64,000 nt of DNA, taken from contig OX579635.1 in the NCBI GenBank assembly GCA_951230915.1, forward strand, positions 20,212,001-20,276,000, written 5' to 3'. Made by a program: the position numbers and the translations under genes. Positions 21,319 to 34,300 of the stretch are shown here, one piece after another. The stretch comes from Antitrichia curtipendula. Its lineage: Eukaryota > Streptophyta > Bryopsida > Hypnales > Leucodontaceae. The notes below the pieces were generated by a model that saw only the letters and a program-made list of their open reading frames with translations, had not been told where the DNA came from and did no database searches. How positions within the stretch are numbered: the first letter of the stretch is position 1; the number at the start of each line of letters is the position of its first letter.

Positions 21319-22774
21319 CAAATGCATGATGTTCAAATTCTAGAATAGCCTTTTTTGTATGCAAGAGATTGGTGTGCAATATGAAGAATCAAGCTATGCA
21401 CTTGTGATGGAAGTTTTGTTGGTTTATATGACTAGTCTAGCATAGGTAGGGATAGTAGTGCAATTAGTTTAGGTAAAAATTTGTGTAATTTCCAAGCACT
21501 CTAGGTGCATATAGAAGGCAAATCTCTTCAAAAATTTGTTAGAAATTCTTCTTTTTTCTATATAATAAAATTCTACTTTAGTTGCATTCTAATTCAATTT
21601 TTCAACACTATGAGCAATTTGGGGCTTCTTATTCTTAAAGGTTCTTGCTGCTATAGAAATTTGCTTGGTTCTAGATGTTCCTACTTTAATATCATAGTGT
21701 GGTTACTATTTATTTGTTGAGTACCAAACAACAAATGGGTAGATGCATAGTTGAGTGACTCATAGACGACAACATAAGAGTTCATATATTGATGAGTTTT
21801 TTGGTACATTGGATGAGTTAATGAATATTCATACATTGGCATATTCATCTATTGAATTTTTCAACATCAAGCCCACGTAAAGATTTCCTTGTCATGGGGT
21901 TTTCCTCAAAAAAAATGGAAGAATACCTTTTTTTGACCCTTGTATGGACTTTGGACAAGACTTTGGAAAAAAAGGTTGAAATCAAACGCTCTAAAATTCT
22001 ATAAGTACACTTTTACAAATGATTCTACTTAAAGAAAATGGATTCTAGGCCTAAAACACAATATATAGTAAGTTGATAGTCTAATAATATGTTCTTTTTC
22101 TTCATAAGAAATCCCAAACATAATTACATTTGTAGTTTGACAAAGTCCATATTTTCAACTTCAAAAGCCCCTAACTCCTATAATATCAAATGAACTTTAG
22201 AAAAATCAAGCACAATCTTCAACACAATAAAGTCTCCTTTGCATATACAAATTCTTTCATTCAATGATGTGAGTTTACTATGCCTATTTCATCTTGCAAT
22301 AAAAAGTATTTCCTGAAAATAACCTTGTGACACAAAAAGTGAGCCACCCAATTGTACAGTCATCCAAATGCATTGATTCTTGACATTGAACTTATTGAAT
22401 AGACTGGTGTTGGATCAATATGGCATCAAATGACTTGCTTTAAGGTAATCACACCTAAAATTGCATGAATAAGCTCTATCGCATGACCAATATGCTCTAG
22501 AAAATGAAGAACAATTTTTGCACATTGGTGAAAGACTATGAATCAAAATGCAAGTGGTTTCATAATTTTTGGATGCATTGGAAATTAATTAAAAAATTTC
22601 AAAGATGCAAGGTATAGGATGTTAAAAGTGTAATATTGTAGGTGATGCCAAAATGCATTTTGACGCACGTGAAGAAATGATACTAGTATTATCAAACATA
22701 TCATAGAGAAGAAGTAAAAACAACACAAAGTGTATCCAAAATGAATCACTTATAAGGTTTCCACCTCTTCAATA
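21319..22774. other. AT-rich intergenic DNA
   Basis: No supported gene or repeat is seen. Confidence 0.4.
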
Positions 22775-22784
22775 CTATAAATAG
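22775..22784 (+). promoter_or_regulatory. candidate TATA box
   Basis: CTATAAATAG is a strong plant TATA match, about 220 bases upstream of the ATG at 22998. A short upstream frame of 18 codons starts at 22838. In AT-rich DNA such a match can be chance. Confidence 0.35.
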
Positions 22785-22930
22785 AGCTTCACATTGCTTA
22801 AAATAAAAACCAATTCCACCTTATACTTATCTTTGTAATGCACACTATTTTGGATATCCTCCCTATTCAATTTTCCTTCAAAAATAGGAGTTGATTTTCA
22901 AGAGTGGTTCATTTTAGGTGTAGTTATTCT

Positions 22931-23240
22931 ATGCATTTATACGTTGATTACATTACATGATAACCAATCCTTTTAAAAGGCCATATAGAAGACCCTAATG
23001 AATGCCTTGTTTATTCTAGTACTTATTGGGTACTTTATATGGAGTGTCAGATCTAATAAGGCACCATATGTGCCACACGAGCAAAATACCAAGGCCACAA
23101 AGGATCCAATAACAACATTTGGTGGAGTTGGGGATACTAGAAGTTTGAAGGTGGTACCAACAACTTCCAGTATTTTAATTCCATAACTTCTTTGGTACCA
23201 ATAATAGTTTAAAGTTCATGTAATCAACGTATAAATGCAT
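22931..23240. repeat. inverted repeat of ~24 bp arms around 310 bp
   Basis: ATGCATTTATACGTTGATTA at the left is matched by the reverse complement TAATCAACGTATAAATGCAT at the right. The right arm is followed by a second, shorter TTGATTACATGATG echo. It could be the ends of a small transposon or a hairpin. Confidence 0.7.
22998..23186 (+). CDS. possible small secreted or membrane peptide, not recognised
   Basis: A 62-codon frame starts at ATG 22998. The first 18 residues are strongly hydrophobic (MNALFILVLIGYFIWS), as in a signal peptide or single membrane anchor. They are followed by a polar, mildly basic region and a short C-terminal segment ending KVVPTTSSILIP. A TATA-like box lies upstream at 22775. 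Against it: the frame is short, lies in AT-rich intergenic DNA and matches no peptide-hormone family I can name. It also sits inside the inverted repeat at 22931-23240, so it may belong to a MITE. Confidence 0.25.
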   Translation: MNALFILVLIGYFIWSVRSNKAPYVPHEQNTKATKDPITTFGGVGDTRSLKVVPTTSSILIP

Positions 23241-25470
23241 ATACATTGATTACATGATGCTTGTCTTTCAGGATACCTTAAAGTTCTTTCATGATGCTTG
23301 TCTTTGGAGTCATTGCAAGAAACACCCCCCATTTTTTGTAGCGTTTTGGCAAAATGTGCATTTCAGCCTTGGAGTATTATGAGTACAACATAGCAGAACA
23401 ATCTTAGCTGTTGATTGTAAAAATTGACAGCTAAAAGTATTGTTGCAAGTACTGTGGACTACTTGTGAATACTAAAACAGTACTATGGGGAAAAAAGACA
23501 GATTGTTACAGAAAATATAAACAATGAATTGTAAATTAATCATAGATAGAAAATCATGAACAAAAAAACTAAAAATTGTCCATTTTTGAGGACTTGATGG
23601 TGATCAAATTTCACCAAAAATATAAAGTTGACACTATCTTCAATGTTCAACAATGCTTGTGCAAAGGAGTCCTATTTATATGGACCTAGAGGACATAAAA
23701 TAATATTTTTTTTATATTCTCCTTGGTAGGCCATCATGTGTAGGAATAGACTACCAAATTTCAACTCCAAATCATTCAATTTGGATACACCAAACGTAGT
23801 AAAATCCCTAAACCTCAAAGTGTGACAAATTAATAAAATTGACTTTTAAATATAAAGTGATTTTTTAAAATTCCTAAAAAATAAAGTATCTAATTAACAT
23901 CAAGTTAGACATCTCCAATAAAAAAATTCATGTTCATTATACTTGTGCTTCAAAAGTTAAAGTGGATGATAACAACATCACTCCAATTGTGACAGAAAAT
24001 AGAACAAGCGTTTTTTGCAATGACCCTTTGTTATTCTATAATCTTTTATACTTCTTTGCATTGTTGAGACATGTATGGATAAAGTTTAGGATGGAATATG
24101 GTAGGAACACTACAAGTGGTAAATTTGTAGGATGAGTGGAATATGGAGGGAACACTACAAGTGACATATAGGATGGATGGCATTGTGGTACTATAAGTTG
24201 GTCTCTAAAATTTTACATGTTCTTCAAGTGAATGACCCTACTACACTTTGCATACAACAAATTTGAAGTTGATTCCATACCATTGTGGAGTGCTAATAGT
24301 GATCATTTGATGTCACAAATTCAATTTATGAATCAATTTTGTCTTTGTTTGATTAGTAATACCATGGAAAATTGAAATAGAGGCTCTAGGAGCATTCTTA
24401 TATGTCTTTTATTAGCGGAACGATTAAAATTGAAATATAGATTTCTTTTGTTGTAGAATGAAACCTTATTTCATTTATCTAAATAAATAAATTTTAATAG
24501 AGTCTCCAAAACCCAAATAGTTGGACCCACCTAAACTAGAGCAATAGGTCTAATGTTGGCACCAGAGTATGCTTGGGGCCAAAAACTATAAGTATGTGTC
24601 AACAGAATATGGCTTGAAGTGGCAATGGTTCATCAAAGTTCATCACAATGGTTCGACCTTCATCCACAAAAAAAATTGTTTGTAAATGAAGTCTCTAATT
24701 GAAGTTCATTTATTATCCATGCCATTTTTATATACATGGATGATCCATTAATAAAATAATAAAATAATAATGCAAATCAACTAATGGTACTTGTGCCAAC
24801 CATCAACCACTTTGGATCCTTGAATGCCTTTTCTTAGTACTTTCCATGATACTACTCATTTGTTTAGTGGAAGAAATTGTAGTGTGCCCACCATCTATCC
24901 ATTGTTCTTGTGGGTACTTCATTAGTTTAATCAAATCTAATTGCCACATTGGTGCTAGTGGAGCCACCTACTTTGCCAATGCATTCTTTTAAGGTCCTCA
25001 CAACCGCGGGAAGTAACACGGAGATATTTGGCAGATCAAAGTTCTAACAAAGTTTTTGACTTTTGGCTCTACTCTCATTTTTTTTTTATTGATTCCTAAA
25101 ACCCAAAACCAATTGTTGCATTGTATTCAAAGATAAAACTATTGTACCAAAAATCCTTACGCAACCTTTTTGAAGGGCCAATTTTTTCTAATGCTACCTA
25201 AAAATGTACGTGGTGGAATTTGTACATAGCAAGTCATTTGATGTTATATGAATATAACATTGGAGTAGACACTCATTGTTGATTGATAATTGCAAATTGA
25301 AGTAGCATAGAAATTAAATTAGCTAAACCCTTAAGTAAGAGGTCTCCATATCTATGTGTTTTTTTGGAATGAAATCTTGTAGATGCTTTGATTGTTAGTT
25401 ACATTTTTGTGATAGCCTTTGATTTTATCATCTATGAACTATTCAGTGGCTAGCCATTCCAATTGTCATA
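23241..25470. other. AT-rich intergenic DNA
   Basis: No supported gene. A short duplication of GAATATGG-AGGAACACTACAAGTG occurs near 24090-24170. Nothing else stands out. Confidence 0.4.
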
Positions 25471-26414
25471 TTAACCCCTAAAGGTCAGAGACTATGTTTT
25501 CACCAAAACTGCTCCAAAACTGCTATTTCTAATACAAGTACCAAATTTTCAAAAAAAAACATTTTTGAAAAAACATAACTGTAGGATCTTGTATTAAACT
25601 AGTTTGAGAAGTTTTTGGAAAAAAATTCAAAAATTTCCACCGTGTGGATTGCAAGATAATAGTGTTTGAAATGATAAAAATCTTTTTTTTGTCCCTATGA
25701 AAATTCAAGCAACTGCACTTTGCAAGGTCACATTTGTATGAAAAATGTCCAAAATGGTGATTACTCTTTGGATTAATTCTTCAAAGCAAGTTGTCTACAT
25801 GCTTGGAAAATTTCAGATCATTTGGAATTGTAAAACATACAGGAAAAAAAATAGTAAGTAGAAAGAGGTAGAGAATGTTCAAAACACTAAATTGTTAAGA
25901 ATTTAAACATGGAACTAAAGAATGCCAATCCCAAAAGTTGTAACGTTGTAATAAACAATCTACATCCAATTTTTTTTTAATCTTTTTTCAAAAAAATTGA
26001 AACTTGAGTTAAATGAAGGACTTCAAAGTTTATCTTAGAGTAGAGATTTTATAACTACCCTCAAACTAAAACTCCTCATAACTTTCATCTCATTAATCAA
26101 AATGGAATGATTCAAAGCTTTCCATATAAACATAAATCTAAAGAACCAATTTCAAATTTTTATTTTTTTTAAAAGTGATTTTTAAAGAAGTTTTTTCAGC
26201 TGCCTGATCTGCCCGCCGACCAATCAAAATAACATATCTTGCAATAACTTTTTAACCACGTAGTCAAAAGTTATGAAAATTGTCAGGCCTGAAAACTACT
26301 CCTTGGGCACATCTTGTGTGAAAATTTCAAAGAAAATAAATAAATTCCAATTGTAGTGAGCTGCCCCAAGTCGCTACGTTGTCAGAAAACGGTGTTTGGT
26401 CCTTTAGGGGTTAA
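25471..26414. mobile_element. TTAA-bounded inverted-repeat element, ~944 bp
   Basis: It begins TTAACCCCTAAAGGTCA and ends GGTCCTTTAGGGGTTAA, a terminal inverted repeat of about 16 bp that includes TTAA at both ends. TTAA target sites with ends starting CCC are typical of piggyBac elements, so a piggyBac-like non-autonomous element is one reading. No transposase frame is visible inside. A diverged copy of the right ~200 bp lies at about 42440-42639, confirming a dispersed family. Confidence 0.68.
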
Positions 26415-28398
26415 ATCCAATTGGTGACAAATAAAGCACTTTCAAATCTAGATCCCAAATTTCTAATGTGATTGAGTACATGCACCAATGTGTTGTTGTC
26501 ATTTTAAATAACAATCTTAATCAAAATTCAAATGTGACATTGAATAAGAATTTAGAAGAAAGTTAAATGAAGGGCAATATTTTATGACCTGCAAAATAAC
26601 TCTATTGCATTAAAAAGATAGAGCATTACAATATCTAAACTCTTTACATCCTAAAGTACCAAAGAACTAGTGTCTAATCTAGTAGTACTAGCCTAATTAA
26701 CATAAATTTTTATGGCATCAAGACTTCAAAATGAAAATGAGTAAGATTCTTTGATGTGATGGTTAGAACAACATACCTCAAAGTATCTTCCAAATTGTCC
26801 CACGGAGGACCTCGTCTTTTGGTTTTGCCGAGTACCTTTTCTTCATTCAATGGAAATTGTCCATGTGTTTCAAGAATAAAAAATGTGTCTTCCAAATGAT
26901 GTCATCTAAAACAAAGTAAATTTATTTGACAAGTGAACCATTATTATGTGCCAAGGAATTATCATTTTTTAATTATATGAAGTCAAATTGCATGAAGTCT
27001 AAGAGTAATATTTGTTTAAATTTAATATGCAAAAGTTATAAGAATTGAAGTCAAATTTGAATTGGTATTTTTTTTAAACTATGACTTAAATTCCACATTT
27101 AAGACATTGTGCAACAAGCATCACCTTATTATTTGTTTATGGCTTAATTTAAGAAACATGCTTGAATTTGAGTGATCCAACCTCAATAGGTGTAGGTACT
27201 TTTGATAAGTAGTTTCATATATAAGGTGATGGCACCCATTCCTGTCCTTGTATCTAATTTCGTCATAATGTACCAAGGCTGCACATTTTCTTAGTAAGAA
27301 TGTACTTTGTTGGTACATTATACACATAACTTTCAATTTGGCCTCTTCTTCAATGACATTTGAGACTATCCTACACACTTGCTACACTACCATATCAACT
27401 ATACCACACTTACCACATTCAAACTTTTATGATTTGGAGGGTTATAAGATAGGCTCCCTTAAAATCACATGTGCCTTAAAGTGTCACTTTATGAGATGCC
27501 ATGTTGTATACATCTTCAAAACCAATATGTACCTTTTCTTGCAGATACAGTTATAGAACATCTACCAAAAAAAATTTTGACCCTTCACAACTTATGCATA
27601 TAGTATCCAAATGTGGCATTCTTTGGTGCATTGAAATCACTTGCAATTGAGAAAATATAGAAAGTTGGCTGTCCACAGTTGGCTGTCCCTACTAAGTGCG
27701 CTAACGAAGCTCTAAGGAATCAAGTAACCAAAATTTATCACTTTAATATGAATCTTAAGGCTGAAAAATATAGAAACAAATACACAACATTCTAGTCCCC
27801 TTCAGTTGAACACTTAAAGAGACTCATCAATATCATGCTTCCTGATCCACTCATGAATCAGTCTCACTCTCAACTGCTCGTTGTGTCCCTCCTGTCGATA
27901 CCGGTATTCACTTCCTCTCAACCTGGTCCAGAAAGACGGCCTTTAGCTCTTCCATTTGGACTACAAAATCTAGTATTAAGGGTCATGACTACCTCTGTAC
28001 ATTTCAGAGTTCCAGAATCTATATTTTGTCGGTCGGCGGAACAAAATAAGCCTAGAAAACGAACTTGGCAGGGATCTAAGCAGGAAGAAGAGGAAGGAAT
28101 CTAGCAATATAGCCTGTACATAGATCTGTACAGGGTTCTTCCACAGACTGGGTCTGAAATATATCCAACTTGGTCATACATGTCTTTACATCCCTACTGT
28201 AGTTTCCTCCGGAGAAGCGTTCCTTCCTCTTCAACTCCAGAATTTTTGTGCACATTTCATAAAGGATCCAGTCTCCTCAAATTCGATTTTTGCTCACTGA
28301 TTGTGCATTTTGCTCATCAAGGTTCTACTATTACTCGAGGTTACAAAGATCCAAAATACCTCGGTTTCACCGGGGTCACATTCACAGGCTCAGTTTTA
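26415..28398. other. intergenic DNA and 3' flank of the VCS gene
   Basis: AT-rich to about 27.8 kb. From about 27.8 to 28.4 kb composition rises toward that of the VCS exons, and this stretch probably holds the 3' UTR of that minus-strand gene. A sequence at 27365-27425 (ATCCTACACACTTGC and following) has a diverged match at 36190-36260, a small dispersed repeat flanking both ends of the VCS gene. Confidence 0.4.
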
Positions 28399-31300
28399 TC
28401 AAGAGCATGAACTGAGCAATGAGTTGATGAGATGTATGACAAGCCTCAGCATCGATTGCTCCGATTGCACCTTTGTCACGCTCATGAATTTGTGACAATT
28501 TTGGTATGTCTGTTCCAGATATCCACGCATGTGCGGCACCAAGCGCGGATCATCAAGAGCCAATGCCGCTTCTTTGATCCACAGGAGCTTGTGACCCGTA
28601 TCCTTGGGCAGATCAAAAGACAAGTGCCGCACCAGCGACAGCAGTACTAATTGGCTGACAGGCAGAGGCGTCGCTGCAAGGAGGGGACTGGGGTCCAGCT
28701 GCACCAAAAAAGAAGGATGTAAGTGGCTGTTACAGTAAGACAACAGGCTACAAAGTTACAATGCGATTCTAATTCCTCTGGCAAAGAACTACTGTTCAAT
28801 CTGTACACTCCGACCGCTTTAACGTGCCCTTCTCTACAACGACACTCCGGAAGATGCTGCAGACTTATCAAAACATCGCCGGCAGTTACATATTCAAACT
28901 ATATCATAGTCATTTTCTTAGGACCCCAGGCTTCAGATTAAAGAGGTCAGAGTCCAAAAGAAAAGAACGAAACTGCATTGACAAACTTGATTACATAATG
29001 CGACATCGGCGTGTTCACATGAGAGGGCAGGTCAGTGAACCTGTAAACATAGCCAAGAAACAATTTGTAGATCCCCGGATGAAAAAGCTTTGTTGAAAGC
29101 TTCCTCAAGTTTTTCTTCCCTGATAAGCCTATTCAGCTCAATAGTTGGATCCAAAGACTCTTCCACATGTTCCACCGAGAGTGCCTGGGTGAAGAAACAG
29201 TCATTTAAAAAAAAATTGATTGATCATTCTGGAATAGACAAGTGACAGTACATACCACATAATTCCTGTAGGTTCAATTAACCATTCATCCCCTAAAGAA
29301 CCAAGGGTTCATATTTTAAAATAACATTGCATGCGTTGGTAAAAATTAAAGAAGTGGATAAAAGAAAACTCCCTTATGACGCTGAAAACAGCTGAAAAAA
29401 ACATGAGGACCAATTTGGGCATCTTGATCCTTTAGAAATTAATTACACCAAGGTCGTAGATCAGTTTGAACAGATGCTAAACACACAAAAACAAGATTCT
29501 ACATCCGTACCTGAACAGGTAGACCTCCTTTGCTCTGATTGATTTCGCTATATTGCAAAACGTTTGAACCGGCTGTGTCCACAAGCTCCATCAACTTAGC
29601 GGTGCTATCTTGCAGGTCCTCATTCAAGACTTTGGCGCTACTAATTACTTCCTGTAGAATCCACAATACAGATCCGGAACTTTCTATTAGTGTGCTGGAA
29701 ACGATGCTTTTGCATCTGGAGACGAGTTTATCATAAAGATATGAGGTATCTGTAAATGTAAGCAGTAAAAACACATAGGAGAGTGGAAGAGCCCAACGAC
29801 CTGAAGAGTGGTGGCAAGACCAGTATTTGTTGAAGCAAATTGTTGCTGAGCACTGGAAGTGTGCTCAGCCATACCCGTCTGGAAGGCAGTCTCGAGCTGC
29901 TCAGACATAGCTCGACAGGAACGTTCAAAAGCTGGAATCACTAAGGTCTCAAGCTGGTTTCGAAGTGCTTCCTGGAACCAGATTCACCCATCAGATCGCA
30001 AATATCTGAATCTGTGTGCATATGAGTGCTCATAAAGAGAATAATTTTGGATACACAAAGGCCACCAAATCCAGGAGTCACTGTATGAACATAACTAGCT
30101 CAAAAAGTTTCTTGGCTTACCTGCAACGTTTGTCTTCCAGATGTTTGAAATTGAATCTTGAGCTGTCTGGTAGTAGCAGCCTCCAACTTTGCGACGGTTG
30201 TTTTCTCCAACTGAGGCAGGAATTTCTCAATGGCATTCTTCTGCGCAGCAAGACCACCCACCCACCCAAACTGTGTAAAATTTCAAAGGTGACAAGCTCT
30301 GATATAGCTGCTCAACTACAGTTCCCGAAGTCAATCTACACCACTTTGTATCTTTTCCTGCTGTGGACCCCCTTCAAATTGAAGAAGTAGTAGCCTCTAA
30401 TGGATCAAAGATTCACTGTTTTTAAGATGATAAATTCAAAAATGCTCAATTCCATTGATCGTATTGTGAAGAATATAATTTAGAAAGTACCAAATTTTAT
30501 ATCGCTAGAACCGCTGAAGAGCATTGCATGTACTCGTCAAGAAAGGAACAAAAGGGAACAAAAGAAAGTCACTATAATACCTCAAAAGTGCTAAAAACAA
30601 ATGAAGACCAATTTGAGCCTTGTGGTCCATTGGGGGTGAAAAAACTTGGATCTACCTGGAAGGTCTCCGTCAGACCTGTTGACACTGATTTCTGAAGTGG
30701 TACTAGCAGATTCTGAGCAACCACAGGCCCCAAAGCAGCGATCTCCTTCTTCAGTCCACGTTCCAAGGCAACTGGCAAATCTTTATTGACGAAATTGGTT
30801 ATAAGCGTAGTGACTTGGTGCGTTCTATCACGATCTTGCTTCTCTCGCTTGACATTCTCCTCAGAAAGCCGTGCCCACATACTGTCCACATTCGCTTTTA
30901 CAACCTTCTCCATCCGTTGACCAAAACTACCTGTGAAATGGAAGCGTCCATATGCACCCGATCAAAACCTCTCAGAAACGACTGCATCTATCCTTGGCCT
31001 GCAATTTACAACCCCGTACAAGCAATGTCCAGAACTAGAATTCACATTGGAGCACAGGAATAAATGGGACAGACCTTCCAATCGTTTGGCTTCCTTGCCA
31101 ACTAAATTGGCCACCAAAATAGGCATCTGCTTCTGCACATCTCTTTGTACCGAAACCAACTGCAAAGTGACAAATCGAACATCATTATCTCAAGCAGTTT
31201 TGATTAGGTCATACTGAGGCTTTCTTTGTCCAGTTTTATTATTCTTGGACCAGCACATGCAATGTTCACCGATTCTGGTGGTATAAAATTAGGCTCCGTT

Positions 31301-34300
31301 TCACTTCTATTATTTTCACAAGATGACAAATCGAATTGGTCAAATTTTAAAACCACGTTAAAAAAACAAAGGTTTCAGTTTGTTCAAAAGAGCTAAAGCA
31401 GCACTGCAGCAGTTGGACAGAAGAATCTAACCTGATTGAGGGACTCTTGCATAGTAGTGACCTGAGTTACTACGCCGGAATCCACACTCAACTCCGTTGG
31501 TAACGATGTAGGAGCTGAAGAGGGCTGCGAGGATGCAGACCCCAGAGATTGGCTTGCATTGGTTTTGTTCTTGCTCTTCCTTCCTTTGAAAGTGCTTGGA
31601 GTTGTAAACTGCGAAGCAGAGACACCCACACCAGCCTCGGTTCGCTTTGCAACAACCATTCCTTTCAGTTCATCTTGCGAGTCTGCGTCGGAGGGTGGTT
31701 TATCCTCCAAGTAAAACTCATTTTGCAGGTCATCAATGCCTGCCATTGCCATAAGACCTGGCAACTCCAGCCCAGGGGTAGTACCATCATCCACATTCTC
31801 TGATATCTCTTTCTCAAAGAATTGAGTGCCGCGGTCGTGATCTCCCTCAAAGGCTCCTAGAAGCGAGGTTACCATGGATTCATCAGCATCAGATTCATCT
31901 CGTGGTATTGTATCCGATATTTCAGCAGCAGCTCTGTCCTGAAAACCAGTCCCGCTACCAGCTTGCTTGCTCTTCCGTGCTTCTTCTTGCCAGTCTTCCA
32001 CATCCATGAGATTTGGGTCCACATCATCTCCCTTCACACTGTTTGTAGCTAGGGACATGATATCCGACGGACTTATCAGGTGTTGACTTCGATAGGTGTT
32101 TGGTTTCGCACCACTGCTGCCTTCTCTCTCCTCTTTGCCATGCGTTTCGTCCGTGTCCACTGGTGTTGTAGGCGGTGCTGATACTGCCGGAGCTTCTGCT
32201 TCCCCGTCCAGCCAGATATCTTTCACCGTATCCGTCTTCTCTGATTTGTGCTTTGGAAACGTGGGGTACATGGACACAAACGACATGTCAGACACCCTTT
32301 TAGGACTGCGTGACCTAGACCGCCTGCGTGGAGGTGGAGTGGGTGGTTTGGCTAAGTTCGAGGATGGCAAGCCCTCGGTAACTCGTGTGTTCAACCTTGG
32401 CTGTGATCCTGCTTCGAAAGCAGTAACAGTCCCTTGTGCAGTTCCTTTCACGTCTTGAGAAGTCAATCCTGTGGTCGCTTTAGTGGTATCAGTCACTCTG
32501 CTAGCTTCAATGGAGCGACTCCCGACTTCAATCAAACTGCCAAATGTTGCAGGCCTCGGAGGAATGCCAGGATTGGTATTCATGGAGGGTACATTTGAAA
32601 TCTGAACCAAACGAAGATCATCGGCGTTACTTCATTTTGGTATATAAAGATCGGTCAATGTAACAATGGCAAAATAATAATGAATCGATTATTATGTCTT
32701 AAATACAATAAAGACAATCAATAGGGATATCTTCGTAGAAAGAGAGATCATTGAGCATCTTGTAACTAGAGCAATTTCGTCCAAAAAAATCTTGGATTGG
32801 TACTCACAATTGTGGAGCTCGAAGTGGTCGTATGAGTTTTCTCGAAAGCAACTGAGGTTGGGATACTCCATTGTGCCTGCGTGACCTTCTTCGGAGTGCT
32901 TGGAGTCGACCCCGCCTCGTCCTCTCCAGGAGGTGGGGTGCACTGTGACAAATCCAGCGCGTGTTGTTGAATGGCTTGAGTCTGCACGCAGAACACCTTG
33001 AGGGTGCCTTCGCCGCTTTCACTGACAGCGTCTTCAGCGACTGTGAGGCTCAGAATGGGTATGGTCACAGCAAACTCAGCCAAGTAGTCCATTCTAGGCA
33101 AAGCAGAGGTAAAATTTAGATGGATTGCATATATTGCGGACTTCTCAGCATTCGCCACCAAAATGAGACCCGCTCGTGGAGCACCGATAACCTGGTTGTA
33201 AAAGGCACGCTCTGACTTGCTAGTGCTGGAGCTGTGGAATTCCAGTGTCTGAGTGCATTTCCATGCGCCTTGGCCAGATTTGGAGGAAAGTTCATCAAGC
33301 GCCCACTGTTTTAAATTTTGATTCAAAGGTCCCTGCAGCAGTAAATGGTAGAGCATCATTAACTAAAACACCTCCTAGTTCTAAACAGCTCCTGAAGCAG
33401 ACAACAAGAGCCTTGAGCATCAAGAAAAATAGTATCTGATAAAAAAAATGTCTTGAGCAGCTAATGGTTTTCCTTACGCTTTCTGCAACTTCACATCATA
33501 ACGCATTGCTTGTGTATTGCATTGAATTAGAGTAGGGAAATACCGCGGTCATCAGAAACTGCCGGTCTGAACTATGTTGACGATCTGATATATAGGACAC
33601 GGCATCCACAGCATTTCCGTCATATGGTTCGAACATAGAGAGGCATTGCTTCTGTTCTCCCCAAATGCGTACCTGGAACAGAGCAATGAAAATCAGAGCT
33701 TGGTGACTCGGAAGGTTTTCATGTATAGCAGGCAGTCCGAAGGACATTCAAGTTACCTTAAAATCAAATGAGAAGAGTTATTTACTTACCGTGCCATCTT
33801 TTGATGCTGATGCCAAGCGGAATGGACCCGAGAGGGTAACATCTAAATCAGTGACCACGTCATCATGTTGTGCAGCCACAGAGACTCCTTTCAGAGGACT
33901 TCCCAATCGACATACAACAGGATGCTCTGCATTGAATCCTCCAGCGCCGGTCGATTGCGCTGCCTTTCTCATATCAATCGTGACAACGTATCTTCCTATC
34001 GCAACAAAGATTATTTCCTGCATTTATAAGGTTTGTAGCAGTCATGAAACTAAAACGCGGGAAATATGCTTGAAAATGGATGCAATAGGCAGAACCACTG
34101 AAGGAACATGCTGAAATCATTTGGGTGCAATATTTTGAGTTCTTCTGATGTTCTAATTCCTTGGTGCAATGAAACAATAGTCTTCGAGAATAGTTTGCCT
34201 GCGAGTTTGGATGCCAACAGAGGCGGGGATGGCACGTTTCCCAGTCGCCTACAAGTTGAACAGCGAGAAGAATGTTCTCTGTCAGTTTTCCATCCTCGCC

